Made by a program: the position numbers and the translations under genes. Shown here one piece after another: positions 1 to 9,857 of a stretch of DNA of 57,695 bases; the first letter of the stretch is position 1, and the number at the start of each line of letters is the position of its first letter. Source of the DNA: Fibrobacteria bacterium (GTDB lineage: Bacteria; Fibrobacterota; Fibrobacteria; UBA11236); the NCBI GenBank assembly GCA_025360005.1, contig JANYDA010000031.1:1-57695 (forward strand), written 5' to 3'. Below the pieces are notes generated by a model. That model was not told the DNA's origin, did not search any database, and saw only the letters and a list, made by a program, of their open reading frames with translations.

Positions 1-8
1 TACCCTGT

Positions 9-141
9 CCCGGGTGGCTGACCATTCCATCCACCGGCTCGCTGAGCTGACGCCCCGAGCCTTCAAGCTTCGCTCAATACCTGCCTGATCCGGTAATCAC
101 GATGCCGCCCTTGAACAAGGGTGGGGCGTGGAACGGTTACG
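9..141. repeat. 133-bp dispersed element, copy A
   Basis: This block aligns without a single gap to 52715-52847, with about 120 of 133 positions identical by hand count. Both copies keep a CCCTTG-AA-CAAGGG stem-loop near the right side and GGCTCG/CGAGCC arms on the left. Copy A lies just downstream of the 3' end of a transposon-ATPase remnant (minus strand), so it is probably part of the end of that mobile element. A structured RNA or a terminator-like element is an alternative. The left boundary may continue past the window edge. Confidence 0.75.
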
Positions 142-163
142 TATGACGGCTTAGTTTTTTTGT

Positions 164-502
164 TCAGGGCATGGCGCCCTCCATATCGGTGTCCTGCCTC
201 CAATGGGGCTGGCGCAGGACGCGGTTGGCGTTTTCCAGATCGATGACGCGTTTTCGAGCTCGCACCGCTTCCAAAAGACACCCAAGGCCCGAGTTACGAG
301 CCTTGCGGAGGATGCCATCGGCTGAACGGACCAAAAGCCTCAAGGCTTCGGGACTGAGCGTACTGTACGGAAGGCCGCAGGCATCGAGCTCCCGGAGCAG
401 AAACTGTTCCATGTCATCGGGCCCAAGCTTCACGGTGGTGACGCTGTAGGTGATGCGGCTCTTGATATCCTCATGCGTTTTGAGGGAGAGGGCATAAAGC
501 AT
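164..502 (-). pseudogene. C-terminal remnant of transposon ATP-binding protein (ExeA/TniB-like)
   Basis: The 112-residue reading frame matches, from memory of the family, the C-terminal third of AAA+ ATPases that serve transposases (motifs EDIKSRITYSV, DDMEQFLLREL, LVRSADGILRKARN, ending near QPHWRQDTDM). Those proteins are about 270 residues and carry Walker A and B motifs upstream; both are missing here. The homology begins abruptly at about position 490, so the first residues (MLYA) come from unrelated DNA. No transposase remains next to it. This is the stub of a deleted element, and any expressed product would lack ATPase activity. Confidence 0.75.
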
Positions 503-589
503 TTAATTCTTTCCGCCACAGCGAGTAAAACATACCTTCCAAATTGATCCCATACCGCTTTTATATGGGCCAGGACAAAGAGGGATTTC

Positions 590-607
590 ATTCCCTGGAT
601 AGGGAAT
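590..607 (+). promoter_or_regulatory. Hairpin overlapping the ribosome-binding region of the glucan synthase
   Basis: ATTCCCT-ggat-AGGGAAT is a perfect 7-bp inverted repeat. Its right arm contains the only purine-rich Shine-Dalgarno candidate (AGGGA) for the GTG start at 614. If that start is used, the hairpin would hide the ribosome-binding site. If translation starts at ATG 674, the hairpin is simply in the leader. Confidence 0.35.
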
Positions 608-613
608 TTCCAC

Positions 614-3600
614 GTGATGATATTGAGTCCGCTGGGCGACGTAAATACCAGGGAAGATGCCCGGCCCTCCGGCATGGACCCCATCCGCAGCGAAATCTTC
701 AGCGCCGAGCATCTGCAAGCCTATGCCGCGGAATTGGCCGGGCTCCATAAATCCGCATCGGCGCGTTCGCGCCGGCGCGGCGTCCCGCTGCTGCGCAGGG
801 TGGAGGAAAACGGCGAGGCCCTGCGCGAGGCGCATCGCATCATCACCCGCGCCATCCTGGCCGATCGCAGTGTCACTCCGGCGGCCGAGTGGTTGGCCGA
901 TAACTTCTACGTGGTGAATGTGCAATTGCGCGAGATCCGGAATCACTTGCCTCCTTCCTATTACCGGGACTTGCCCAAATTGACCCAAGGCGCTTTCACG
1001 GGCTATCCGCGGGTCTACGCCATCATCTGCGCTTACATCGCGCATACGGACAGCCGTTTGGATGCGGAGCTGCTGGCCCGCTTCCTGCAGGCTTATCAAC
1101 GCGTGCAACCCCTCACCATCGGTGAATTGTGGGCCGTAGCCATTACCTTGAGGGTGGCCCTGACGGAGAATCTCCGGCGTCTCGCGGATCAGATGGTGGG
1201 CGGCCGAGACGCGCGCAAGAAGGCGGACCGGGTGGCGGATATGCTGCTGAACCTCCGGTCCCAGGACGCGGGATCCATCGCTGTGACTCCGGAAGATTGG
1301 GAACGCTCGGGGGACTCGCCGTTCTTCACGGCCTTTGCGGCCCAGCTCTTCCAGCGCTTGCAGGACCAGGCTCCGCCGCATGCCGCTCCTCTCGACTGGA
1401 TGGACGCGGAGCTTTCCCGCCAGGGGATATCGGCCCAGGAAATCATCCGCCAGGAACATCAGAAGCTGGCCGCTTCCAACATATCGGTCCGTAACATCAT
1501 CACCAGCATGCGTTTGGTGCTGGAACTGGATTGGAAAGAGTTTTTTGAATCCGTCAGCATGGTGGAAACGGTTTTCCGCGCATCGCCCGGGTATTCGGAA
1601 ATGGATTTCGCATCCCGGGATCTTTACCGGCATGCGGTGGAAAACCTGTCGCGCTCGTCCGGGAAGGATGAGCTCCGGGTCGCAACCATGGCGGTGGAAT
1701 CGATCGGGCAGGGGGAAGCGGATGACCCCCGGGAAGTAGGCTACAGCTTGATAGGCTGCGGTCGGCGCGAGTTTGAACGGGGCTTGGGGTACCGATCCGA
1801 GGCGCGCGAAGCTATCCGCCGTTTCTTCAAAGCCGGCGGCATCTGGTTCTACGCCGGCGGAATCATGGCCATCGCCTTATTGTTCGCCATCGCCGGTCTG
1901 CGCTCCCTGGCGGATGCCGGCCTTCCCTGGGCCGCCGTCATCGTGCCCGTATTGCTTGCCTTGGCCCCGTATTCGGAAGGCGCGTTGGCTTTGATGAACA
2001 GGATCGCATCCGATCTTTCTGCCGCCCGGATCCTTCCCAAAATGGATTTCACGAAAGGGATCCCCGCTTTCAGCCGAACCCTGGTGGCAGTACCATCGAT
2101 GTTACGGGATAAGGCGGAGGTGGGGGATCTGATAGAGCGGCTGGAGGTCCATTTCCTGGCCAATCCGGACGGGGACATCCGCTTCGCCCTGCTCTCCGAT
2201 TGGGTGGACGCGCCGAGCGAGAAAATGCCCGGGGACGAAGACCTGCTGGCCGCCGCCGTCGCCGGCGTGGCGGATTTGAATGCGCGGTACGCTCCCCTCC
2301 CGGACGGAGGCGCGCGTTTTCTTTTGCTCCATCGTAGGCGCACCTGGAACGCCCGCGATCGCGTCTGGATGGGTTGGGAACGCAAGCGGGGCAAACTTTC
2401 GGAGTTGAACCGCCTGTTGCGGGGAGAACGGGAGCTGGGATTCATATTGTCTCCGGACGATCTGGGGAGAGTTCCCTCCGGGGTGAAATACGTCATCACC
2501 TTGGACGTGGATACCCGCCTTCCCAAGGGCGCGGCGGCGCGGCTGGCTGGCTGTATGGCCCATCCCTTGAACCGGCCCCATTTCGATGCGGGCAAGGGAC
2601 GGGTGACCGCCGGCTACGGCATCATGCAACCCCGCGTGGTACCGGCCCTGCCGGAGCGGGGCAGAGGTACTTTCTTCCATTGGGTCACGGCGGGCGAATG
2701 CGGGATCGATCCTTATGCCTCCGCCATTTCCGACGTATACCAGGATCTTTTCGGCGAGGGCTCTTTCACCGGCAAGGGCATCTACGACGTGGACGCCTTC
2801 GAGCACTCCCTGCGCGGCCGCATTCCCGAGAACGCCATGTTGTCCCACGATCTTTTCGAAGGGGTTTTCGCGCGCGCGGGATTGGTCACCGACATCGAGG
2901 TACTGGAGGATTTCCCCTCGCACTATCAAGCGTCCACCCTCAGGCAGCATCGCTGGGCCAGAGGCGATTGGCAGTTGCTCCCGTGGATCCTGGGGTCCCG
3001 GGGCAAGGGCCTCCCTTTTCTGGGCCGCTGGAAAATGGCCGATAACCTGCGGCGATCCCTGGTGGCGCCCTGCGCATTCTTTTCCCTGGCGCTGGCATGG
3101 CTCATGGCTCCCCAGCCTCCCGTGGCCTGGACCGCCATCCTCCTGCTGGCTTTGGCCATGCCTTTTTTCGTAGCCGCCCACGGCGCGATACTGTCCTACC
3201 GATCCGGTTTTTCCCTCCGAAGTTACCTACGCGATGTCGAAGCCGCCTTACTGCAGGCCCTGTCCCATTACCTGCTTTCCATCGTGCTGTTGGCCCATCA
3301 GGCTTGGTTGATGTCGGACGCCATCCTGCGGACTGGGCTGCGGCTCTGTTTCGGGAGGGGCAGTATGCTGCAGTGGATCGCTGCCGCGGTGGCGGCCACC
3401 CGCGTTCATTTCCGTTTGCCCGGCATCTACCGGGACATGGCAGGCGCGGTTGTCCTGCCCGCGGCGCTGCTGGCGGGAATGTTCCTGTTGGGCCGGATCG
3501 GGAATCTGCCGATTGCCGCTCCATTGCTTGCGTTATGGCTCCTGTCCCCGGCCGCGGCCTTGTTCGCCAGCACGCCCAGGAAGATCCGGCGCGGCGGGAT

Positions 3601-6600
3601 GCTATCGCCGGAGGAAAGCGTTTTCCTCCGGCTTACGGCGCTCAAGACATGGAGGTTCTTTCGGGATTTCGTAAATGAGGGGGAAAACAATTTGCCTCCC
3701 GATAATTTTCAGGAAGATCCGCAGCCGGTGGTGGCCCATCGCACCTCGCCCACCAATATGGGACTGTGCCTCCTTTCCATAGCCACGGCCCGGGATTTGG
3801 GATGGCTGGGGCTGGCGGAAACGGCGCAACGGCTGGAGGGAGTGCTGGGTTCCATGGGGAAACTCGAACGTTACCGTGGCCACTTTTTCAATTGGTACGC
3901 CACCCGCGACGCTCGGCCCCTGGAGCCGCGCTACATATCCACCGTGGATAGCGGTAACTTGGCGGGCCATCTGCTCGCCCTCAAGCGGAGTTGCCTGGAA
4001 TACATGGATGCAAGCATCCTTTCCCCTTCCTTGGAGGCCGGACTCGCCGACCTTTTCGGTTTGGTCAAGGAAGCGGTGAGGGCCTTGCCGGAGAATATGC
4101 GCGCGCAGGCCTTCGGTCGCGAGCATCTTCTGGAAGCGCTGCTCGCCTTGGAATCCCTGGTGATTCCCGTGCCCGTGGAATCGGACGAATGGACGGCCCG
4201 GGTTTCCGCGTGGGATGCCCAGTCGGGTTCGGTGGTGGACTTGGCCCGCAGCATGGCCATGGACCAGAAGGATCCCGCCTTCAAGGAGTTGCTGGGGTGC
4301 GCGGAATTTCTGCGCGCGACCCTGGGCGGCATATTGCGCGATATCGATGCGTATTCGCCCTGGCTGCTCGCGCGGTCCGATTGGGATGCCTTGCAACCGC
4401 TGCCCATTCCGGAGACCCGCCATTTGCTGGACGGACGGCCTTCCTTGCGGGAGTTGGAATCGCGCTGCTTGGCCGCGGCGGCCGAGTTGCGGGGACTGCC
4501 GCCCGCCGTGCAAGGAGAGCATGAGGGATATGCCGATACCCTGATACTGGCGGGCAGGTTCGCGGACGGGCTGATCCGATCGGCGCGGGAGGCCCGGGCC
4601 ATGCTGGATCGCTTGGGTACCTTGTCGGTTACTGCGGAAAGGCTCGGCTTGGATATGGACTTCGGCTTTCTGGAGGATCCCCATCGGAAACTGTTCTCCA
4701 TCGGCTTCCGGGTGAGGGAAGAGCAGCTGGATCCCGGTTTCTACGATTTGCTGGCTTCCGAGGCCAGGCTCACCAGCTTCCTGGCGGTGGCCAAAGGCGA
4801 TGTGCCGCCCTCGCATTGGTTCCGGCTGGGGCGCACGCTGACACCGGTGGGCCGGGGCGCCACCCTGCTTTCCTGGTCCGGATCCATGTTTGAATATCTT
4901 ATGCCGTCCTTGGTGATGCGGCCCCCGGAAGGCAGCCTATTGGACGTTGCCTGCCGCTACGCGGTGGAACGCCAAATGGAATACGGGCGCGACAACGGAA
5001 TCCCCTGGGGCATTTCCGAAGCCGCATACAGCATCCGTGATTTGGAGATGACCTACCAGTACTCCAGTTTCGGCGTGCCCGGGCTGGGACTCAAACGCGG
5101 GTTGGGGACGGATTTGGTGGTGGCTCCGTATGCTACGGGATTGGCGGCGATGATAGCCCCGAGATCGGCGGCGGAAAACCTCTTGAGGCTGCGCAGCGAA
5201 GGCGCGGAAGGCAAGTACGGGTTTTACGATGCTGTCGATTATACCAAGGCGCGGTTGCAAGAGGGGTCGCGGGCCACGGTCGTCAAATCCTATTTCGCGC
5301 ATCATCAAGGAATGATGCTGGTGGCACTGGGCGACGTGCTCCTGGGCGGGCGCATGCGGGAGCGGTTCCATTCCGAGCCCATCATCCAGGCCGTGGATCC
5401 GCTGTTACAGGAAAGGCTTCCCAAAGGCGTAGCCATAGCCGAGCCCAATACGGAAGAAGCGGAACGCCCGCTCCCGGTAGCGAACCTGATCGAACCGGTG
5501 TTGCACCGGTTCAACACGCCCCACGAGCCGATTCCCCGCACGCATATCCTTTCCAACGGCCGTTATACCGTTCTCATTACCGCGGCCGGATCCGGGTTCA
5601 GCCGTTGGCAGGGCCAGGCGATCACCCGCTGGCGTGAGGATGCGGTCATGGATGCCTACGGTCAGTACTTCTACTTGCGCGACACGGAAAGCGGGCATAC
5701 TTGGTCTGCCGCTTTCCAGCCTATGGGCCGGGAACCGGATTCCTATTCAGCGGTATTCGCCGAGGACCGCGTGGAGATCACCAGGCGCGACGGCTCCCTC
5801 ACCGCGACCTTGGAGATCGTCATTTCCCCGGAAGACGATGCGGAGGTGCGTCGCCTCACTCTGGAAAACACCGGCTATCGCGATCGGGAAGTGGAAGTCA
5901 CTTCTTACTGCGAAGTGGTGATGGCTCCGCAGGAAGCGGATTTGGCGCATCCGGCCTTTTCCAACCTGTTCGTGCAAACGGAATTCATCCCGGGTTTGGG
6001 CGCGCTGTTGGCCACGCGGCGGCCGCGGTCCGCTGGCGAATCCCCGTCCTGGGCCGCCCATGTTTGCGGCGTGGAAGGACAAGCGGTAGGGGGTATCCAG
6101 TATGAGACGGATCGCGCGCGTTTCCTGGGACGGGGCCGCACGGTGCGCCGGCCGGTCTCCGTGGTGGATGGAAAGCCGCTTTCCAACACGGCCGGAGCGG
6201 TGCTGGATCCGGTCTTCAGCCTGCGCCGCCGCGTCCGCGTGCCGGCGGACGGAAAGGTCAGGATCAGTTTCACCACGCTGGCGGCGGAAACCCGGGAAAA
6301 GGCGTTGGCGCTGGCGGACAAGTACCGGGAGACGGAATCCTTTCAACGGGTCGCCACGTTGGCCTGGACGCAGGCGCAAATCCAGCTCAAGCATCTTGGG
6401 ATAGGCCCGGACGAAGCGCGTTTGTACCAGCGCCTGGCGAACCGCCTTTACTATACGGATGCGGCTTTGCGTCCCTCTCCGGATCTCCTGGCCATGAACC
6501 GCAAGGGCCAGGAAGGCTTGTGGGCGTTCGGGATTTCCGGGGATCTGCCCATCGTGCTGGCGGGCTTCGACGAGGGCGGCGATCGGAACCTGGCGCGCGA

Positions 6601-9403
6601 TCTTCTCAAAGCGCATGCCTATTGGGAAATGAAGCGCGTGGACGTGGATCTGGTCATGCTGAATGAAAATCCTTCCGAGTCTTATCTGCAATCCCAGCAG
6701 AACGAGTTGGAAGGCCTGCTGCGCATGCGCCATGCGGGCCAGGCAACCCGGGGCGGGGTCTTTTTGCTGCGCCGGGACGCCATCCAAAAGGAACAGCTGC
6801 TGCTGCTGCAGGCGTCCGCCCGCGCGGTACTCGGCAGCCGGCGCGGCAGTTTGGCGGATCAGGTGATGCGCATGCGCCGCAACACCGCGCCCACCGCTCC
6901 CGTGCCCGCAAAAGCACGCGCCGCAAAAACGAGCGCGGCTTCTCCCGTGCTTCCGGCCCTGGAGTTTTTCAATGGCCTGGGCGGTTTCGCTTCGGATGGA
7001 AAGGAATACCACATCATCCTGGGCGACGGCCAATGGACGCCTGCCCCATGGATCAACGTCATCGCCAATCCGGATTTCGGATTCCTGGTTTCCGAATCCG
7101 GATCGGGATTCACCTGGTGCGGCAACAGCAGGGAAGCCAAGCTTACGCCGTGGTTCAACGATCCCGTTTCGGATCCCGGTGGCGAAGCGGTTTATCTGCG
7201 CGACCGGGATACAGGGGCGGTTTGGAGCCCAACCGCGCTGCCGATCCGCGAAGAGGGGCAGCCTTATGTCGTCATCCACGGCCAGGGGTATTCCCGCTTC
7301 ACGCATGAATCCCACGGCATTCGCCAGGAGTTGACGCAATGGGTTCCCTGGGAGGATCCGATCAAGATATCGCGCCTGATTCTGGAGAACACTTCCGATC
7401 AGCCGCGCCGTCTGGACGCGACTTTTTACGTGGAATGGGTATTGGGCGCGGCGCGCGGGCCCTCGACGCAACAGGTGCAGACCAAATCCGACGCCGCTAC
7501 GGGAGCCCTCTTCGCGGGCAATACCTGGTCCGCCGAATTCGCGGGCAGGGTTGCGTTTGCGGATCTGCAAGGCCGCCAGAGCTCATTCACATGCGACCGC
7601 GCCGAGTTCCTGGGACGCAACGGAGACCGAGCCGCACCCGCTGCCCTGTTCAAGCCGGAACCATTGTCGAACCGGGCCGGGGCGGGGATGGATCCCTGCT
7701 CGGCTTTGCAGTGCGCCCTTGTCATCCCCCCTTACGGAAAAACGGAGATCGTTTTCACCTTGGGCCAGGCTTCCCGGGAATCGGCCGCTTCCGATCTGGT
7801 CCGTAAATACCGCGCCGTCGATTTCGCGAAATCGTGGCAGGATGTAAAAGAAAAATGGGATGCCTTACTGGGCGGCGTCCGCATCCGCACCCCGGATCGC
7901 TCCCTGGATCTATTGCTGAACCGCTGGCTTCCGTACCAGACCATCGCGTGCCGGCTTTGGGCGCGTTCCGGTTTCTACCAGGCGGGGGGCGCCTATGGCT
8001 TCCGGGATCAATTGCAGGATGCGATGGCGTTCACGGTGCTGGATCCGGGCCCGGCCCGCGAACAGATTATCCGGGCCTCGGGTAGGCAGTTCCACGCCGG
8101 GGACGTGCAGCATTGGTGGCACCCGCCTTCCGGCCGAGGGGTGCGCACGCATTTTTCCGACGACAGGATCTGGCTGATCTACGCGGTGCTGCATTACCTG
8201 GAAAGCACCGGGGATGTGGGCGTCCTGGATCAGGAGACGCCTTTCCTGGAGGGTCCGGATATTCCCCCGGGCAAGGAGGACGCCTATTTCCATCCCGAGA
8301 CCTCGTCGGAATCGGCGAGCGTGTACGAGCATTGTTCGCGCGCGCTCGATCGCAGCCTGGCCGTGGGTTCGCATGGGCTGCCCTTGATGGGAAGCGGCGA
8401 CTGGAACGATGGCATGAACCGCGTGGGGCAATCCGGCAAAGGGGAAAGCGGGTGGCTGGCCTGGTTCCTGATCCCCAACCTGAAAGGGTTCGCCGACATC
8501 GCGGAATCGCGCGGGCACCGGGAACGGGCCGCGGCCTGGCGCGAAAAGGCCGAGCAGATACGCCTGGCGATGGAATCGCAGGGCTGGGACGGCGATTGGT
8601 ACCGCCGGGGGTACTTCGATGACGGGACGCCGCTGGGTTCTTCGCAGTCCCGCGAGTGCCGCATCGATTCCATCGCCCAGAGCTGGGCGGTGCTTTCGGG
8701 AGCGGCCGATCCGTCCCGCGCCCGCCAAGCCATGATCTCGGTGGAAGAGTACCTGGTCAAGCGCGAAGAGGAGCTCATCCTGCTCTTCACGCCGCCCTTC
8801 GACGTATCCAACGCCGACCCGGGGTATATCAAAGGTTACCTCCCGGGAGTGCGCGAGAACGGCGGCCAATACACGCATGCGGCGGTGTGGGTGGTGGCGG
8901 CCTTCGCCGCGCTGGGCGAAGGCAACAAGGCCGCGGAATTGTTTTCCCTCCTGAACCCCGTCAACCATGCCGGAACGCGCGCAGGCGCCCTCCGGTACAA
9001 AGTGGAGCCTTACGCCGCCGCCGCCGACGTTTATGCCGTCAGCCCGCATGTTGGACGCGGAGGCTGGACCTGGTATACCGGATCCGCGGGTTGGATGTAT
9101 CGCGCCGGCCTGGAATGGATGCTGGGGTTGCGGATTTCCGGAAAAAGATTGACCCTGCGGCCTTGCATTCCCCGCGATTGGCGCCGGTTCGAGATCAAAT
9201 TGCGGCGCGGCGCGTCGGAATATGAAATCACCGTGCTGAATCCCAACGGCCATACGCGCGGGATAGAGGCCTGCCAGGTGGACGGAGTTACCCTGGAGCG
9301 GGTGCCCGCATCTTACGGCTTGGATGACGACGGTAAAACGCACTACATCCGGGTTACCATGGGGGAGCCGCGGAGTGGATCAGAAGGAGGAGTGAACCTA
9401 TGA
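614..9403 (+). CDS. ndvB: Cyclic beta-1,2-glucan synthase (NdvB/ChvB/Cgs family)
   Basis: A 2,929-residue inner-membrane enzyme expected to polymerise UDP-glucose into cyclic beta-1,2-glucan; Agrobacterium and Brucella homologues are about 2,830-2,870 residues, so it is full length. In order: a conserved N-domain (LPKLTQGAFTGYPRVY, TIGELWAVAITLR), a GT84 glycosyltransferase with DVDTRLP near residue 625 and RQHRWARGDWQL near 778, membrane helices in about 410-455 and 815-1000, a glucoamylase-like domain (YFAHHQGMM near 1560), a carbohydrate-binding segment near 1640, and a C-terminal GH94 phosphorylase-like domain with GSGDWNDGMN near 2592 that sets chain length. The start could be GTG 614, ATG 617 or ATG 674; family alignment slightly favours 674 (MDPIRSEIFS). 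The next gene overlaps its stop by 4 bp. Confidence 0.95.
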   Translation: MMILSPLGDVNTREDARPSGMDPIRSEIFSAEHLQAYAAELAGLHKSASARSRRRGVPLLRRVEENGEALREAHRIITRAILADRSVTPAAEWLADNFYVVNVQLREIRNHLPPSYYRDLPKLTQGAFTGYPRVYAIICAYIAHTDSRLDAELLARFLQAYQRVQPLTIGELWAVAITLRVALTENLRRLADQMVGGRDARKKADRVADMLLNLRSQDAGSIAVTPEDWERSGDSPFFTAFAAQLFQRLQDQAPPHAAPLDWMDAELSRQGISAQEIIRQEHQKLAASNISVRNIITSMRLVLELDWKEFFESVSMVETVFRASPGYSEMDFASRDLYRHAVENLSRSSGKDELRVATMAVESIGQGEADDPREVGYSLIGCGRREFERGLGYRSEAREAIRRFFKAGGIWFYAGGIMAIALLFAIAGLRSLADAGLPWAAVIVPVLLALAPYSEGALALMNRIASDLSAARILPKMDFTKGIPAFSRTLVAVPSMLRDKAEVGDLIERLEVHFLANPDGDIRFALLSDWVDAPSEKMPGDEDLLAAAVAGVADLNARYAPLPDGGARFLLLHRRRTWNARDRVWMGWERKRGKLSELNRLLRGERELGFILSPDDLGRVPSGVKYVITLDVDTRLPKGAAARLAGCMAHPLNRPHFDAGKGRVTAGYGIMQPRVVPALPERGRGTFFHWVTAGECGIDPYASAISDVYQDLFGEGSFTGKGIYDVDAFEHSLRGRIPENAMLSHDLFEGVFARAGLVTDIEVLEDFPSHYQASTLRQHRWARGDWQLLPWILGSRGKGLPFLGRWKMADNLRRSLVAPCAFFSLALAWLMAPQPPVAWTAILLLALAMPFFVAAHGAILSYRSGFSLRSYLRDVEAALLQALSHYLLSIVLLAHQAWLMSDAILRTGLRLCFGRGSMLQWIAAAVAATRVHFRLPGIYRDMAGAVVLPAALLAGMFLLGRIGNLPIAAPLLALWLLSPAAALFASTPRKIRRGGMLSPEESVFLRLTALKTWRFFRDFVNEGENNLPPDNFQEDPQPVVAHRTSPTNMGLCLLSIATARDLGWLGLAETAQRLEGVLGSMGKLERYRGHFFNWYATRDARPLEPRYISTVDSGNLAGHLLALKRSCLEYMDASILSPSLEAGLADLFGLVKEAVRALPENMRAQAFGREHLLEALLALESLVIPVPVESDEWTARVSAWDAQSGSVVDLARSMAMDQKDPAFKELLGCAEFLRATLGGILRDIDAYSPWLLARSDWDALQPLPIPETRHLLDGRPSLRELESRCLAAAAELRGLPPAVQGEHEGYADTLILAGRFADGLIRSAREARAMLDRLGTLSVTAERLGLDMDFGFLEDPHRKLFSIGFRVREEQLDPGFYDLLASEARLTSFLAVAKGDVPPSHWFRLGRTLTPVGRGATLLSWSGSMFEYLMPSLVMRPPEGSLLDVACRYAVERQMEYGRDNGIPWGISEAAYSIRDLEMTYQYSSFGVPGLGLKRGLGTDLVVAPYATGLAAMIAPRSAAENLLRLRSEGAEGKYGFYDAVDYTKARLQEGSRATVVKSYFAHHQGMMLVALGDVLLGGRMRERFHSEPIIQAVDPLLQERLPKGVAIAEPNTEEAERPLPVANLIEPVLHRFNTPHEPIPRTHILSNGRYTVLITAAGSGFSRWQGQAITRWREDAVMDAYGQYFYLRDTESGHTWSAAFQPMGREPDSYSAVFAEDRVEITRRDGSLTATLEIVISPEDDAEVRRLTLENTGYRDREVEVTSYCEVVMAPQEADLAHPAFSNLFVQTEFIPGLGALLATRRPRSAGESPSWAAHVCGVEGQAVGGIQYETDRARFLGRGRTVRRPVSVVDGKPLSNTAGAVLDPVFSLRRRVRVPADGKVRISFTTLAAETREKALALADKYRETESFQRVATLAWTQAQIQLKHLGIGPDEARLYQRLANRLYYTDAALRPSPDLLAMNRKGQEGLWAFGISGDLPIVLAGFDEGGDRNLARDLLKAHAYWEMKRVDVDLVMLNENPSESYLQSQQNELEGLLRMRHAGQATRGGVFLLRRDAIQKEQLLLLQASARAVLGSRRGSLADQVMRMRRNTAPTAPVPAKARAAKTSAASPVLPALEFFNGLGGFASDGKEYHIILGDGQWTPAPWINVIANPDFGFLVSESGSGFTWCGNSREAKLTPWFNDPVSDPGGEAVYLRDRDTGAVWSPTALPIREEGQPYVVIHGQGYSRFTHESHGIRQELTQWVPWEDPIKISRLILENTSDQPRRLDATFYVEWVLGAARGPSTQQVQTKSDAATGALFAGNTWSAEFAGRVAFADLQGRQSSFTCDRAEFLGRNGDRAAPAALFKPEPLSNRAGAGMDPCSALQCALVIPPYGKTEIVFTLGQASRESAASDLVRKYRAVDFAKSWQDVKEKWDALLGGVRIRTPDRSLDLLLNRWLPYQTIACRLWARSGFYQAGGAYGFRDQLQDAMAFTVLDPGPAREQIIRASGRQFHAGDVQHWWHPPSGRGVRTHFSDDRIWLIYAVLHYLESTGDVGVLDQETPFLEGPDIPPGKEDAYFHPETSSESASVYEHCSRALDRSLAVGSHGLPLMGSGDWNDGMNRVGQSGKGESGWLAWFLIPNLKGFADIAESRGHRERAAAWREKAEQIRLAMESQGWDGDWYRRGYFDDGTPLGSSQSRECRIDSIAQSWAVLSGAADPSRARQAMISVEEYLVKREEELILLFTPPFDVSNADPGYIKGYLPGVRENGGQYTHAAVWVVAAFAALGEGNKAAELFSLLNPVNHAGTRAGALRYKVEPYAAAADVYAVSPHVGRGGWTWYTGSAGWMYRAGLEWMLGLRISGKRLTLRPCIPRDWRRFEIKLRRGASEYEITVLNPNGHTRGIEACQVDGVTLERVPASYGLDDDGKTHYIRVTMGEPRSGSEGGVNL

Positions 9404-9837
9404 AAGATGATAAGAAACAAACCCATCCGGATTCCGAAGGACGGGACAATGTCCGCTATTACGGAGCCTTGGGCGAAGCCGGCATCACCGCTCGCATAGA
9501 GGCTCTGGAGAGGGAATGGGATGGGGAGACCTTTATCCGGACGGCATTGACGGCAACCGGTTTGACGGGCATGGTGATGGGATTGGCCGGGAGCCGCTTC
9601 TGGCGTGTCCTGGCCTGGCTTTCTCTGCCGGCCCTGTTCGCGGTCAGCCGGGGGAAATGGGCTTCCGAAAAACCCCTGCTGCGATTCCTGGGGTTGCGTT
9701 CGCGCTTGGAAATCCAGGAGGAAAAATACGCTCTGAAGGCGCTGCGGGGGGATTTCAAAAGCGTAGAGATCCCCATTGCCGTCAACGAGGCGATGACGCG
9801 GAGCTCCGCGTCCGCCATGGATGCGGTCCAAGCCTGA
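9400..9837 (+). CDS. Small membrane protein, DUF2892-like
   Basis: A 145-residue protein translationally coupled to the glucan synthase: its ATG overlaps the upstream stop (ATGA) and a strong AAGGAGG sits about 10 bases before. Two adjacent hydrophobic stretches around residues 45-80 suggest a helical hairpin in the inner membrane. The following RSRLEIQEEKYALKALRGDF is typical of the DUF2892 proteins often found beside such genes. Function unknown; coupling suggests a helper of glucan synthesis or of the envelope. Confidence 0.7.
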   Translation: MKDDKKQTHPDSEGRDNVRYYGALGEAGITARIEALEREWDGETFIRTALTATGLTGMVMGLAGSRFWRVLAWLSLPALFAVSRGKWASEKPLLRFLGLRSRLEIQEEKYALKALRGDFKSVEIPIAVNEAMTRSSASAMDAVQA

Positions 9838-9843
9838 TCCGGA

Positions 9844-9857
9844 AACGGCGGGCCGTT
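9844..9857. terminator. Short hairpin between convergent genes
   Basis: AACGG-CGGG-CCGTT lies in the 18-bp gap between the convergent stops of the DUF2892-like gene and the GAF gene. It has no T-run and is short, so it is only a weak candidate for a shared terminator. Confidence 0.3.

Noticed and set aside
5747-7570. 607-codon antisense frame inside the glucan synthase
   Set aside because: Arg/Gly/Gln-rich translation without domains, fully inside a strongly supported gene.
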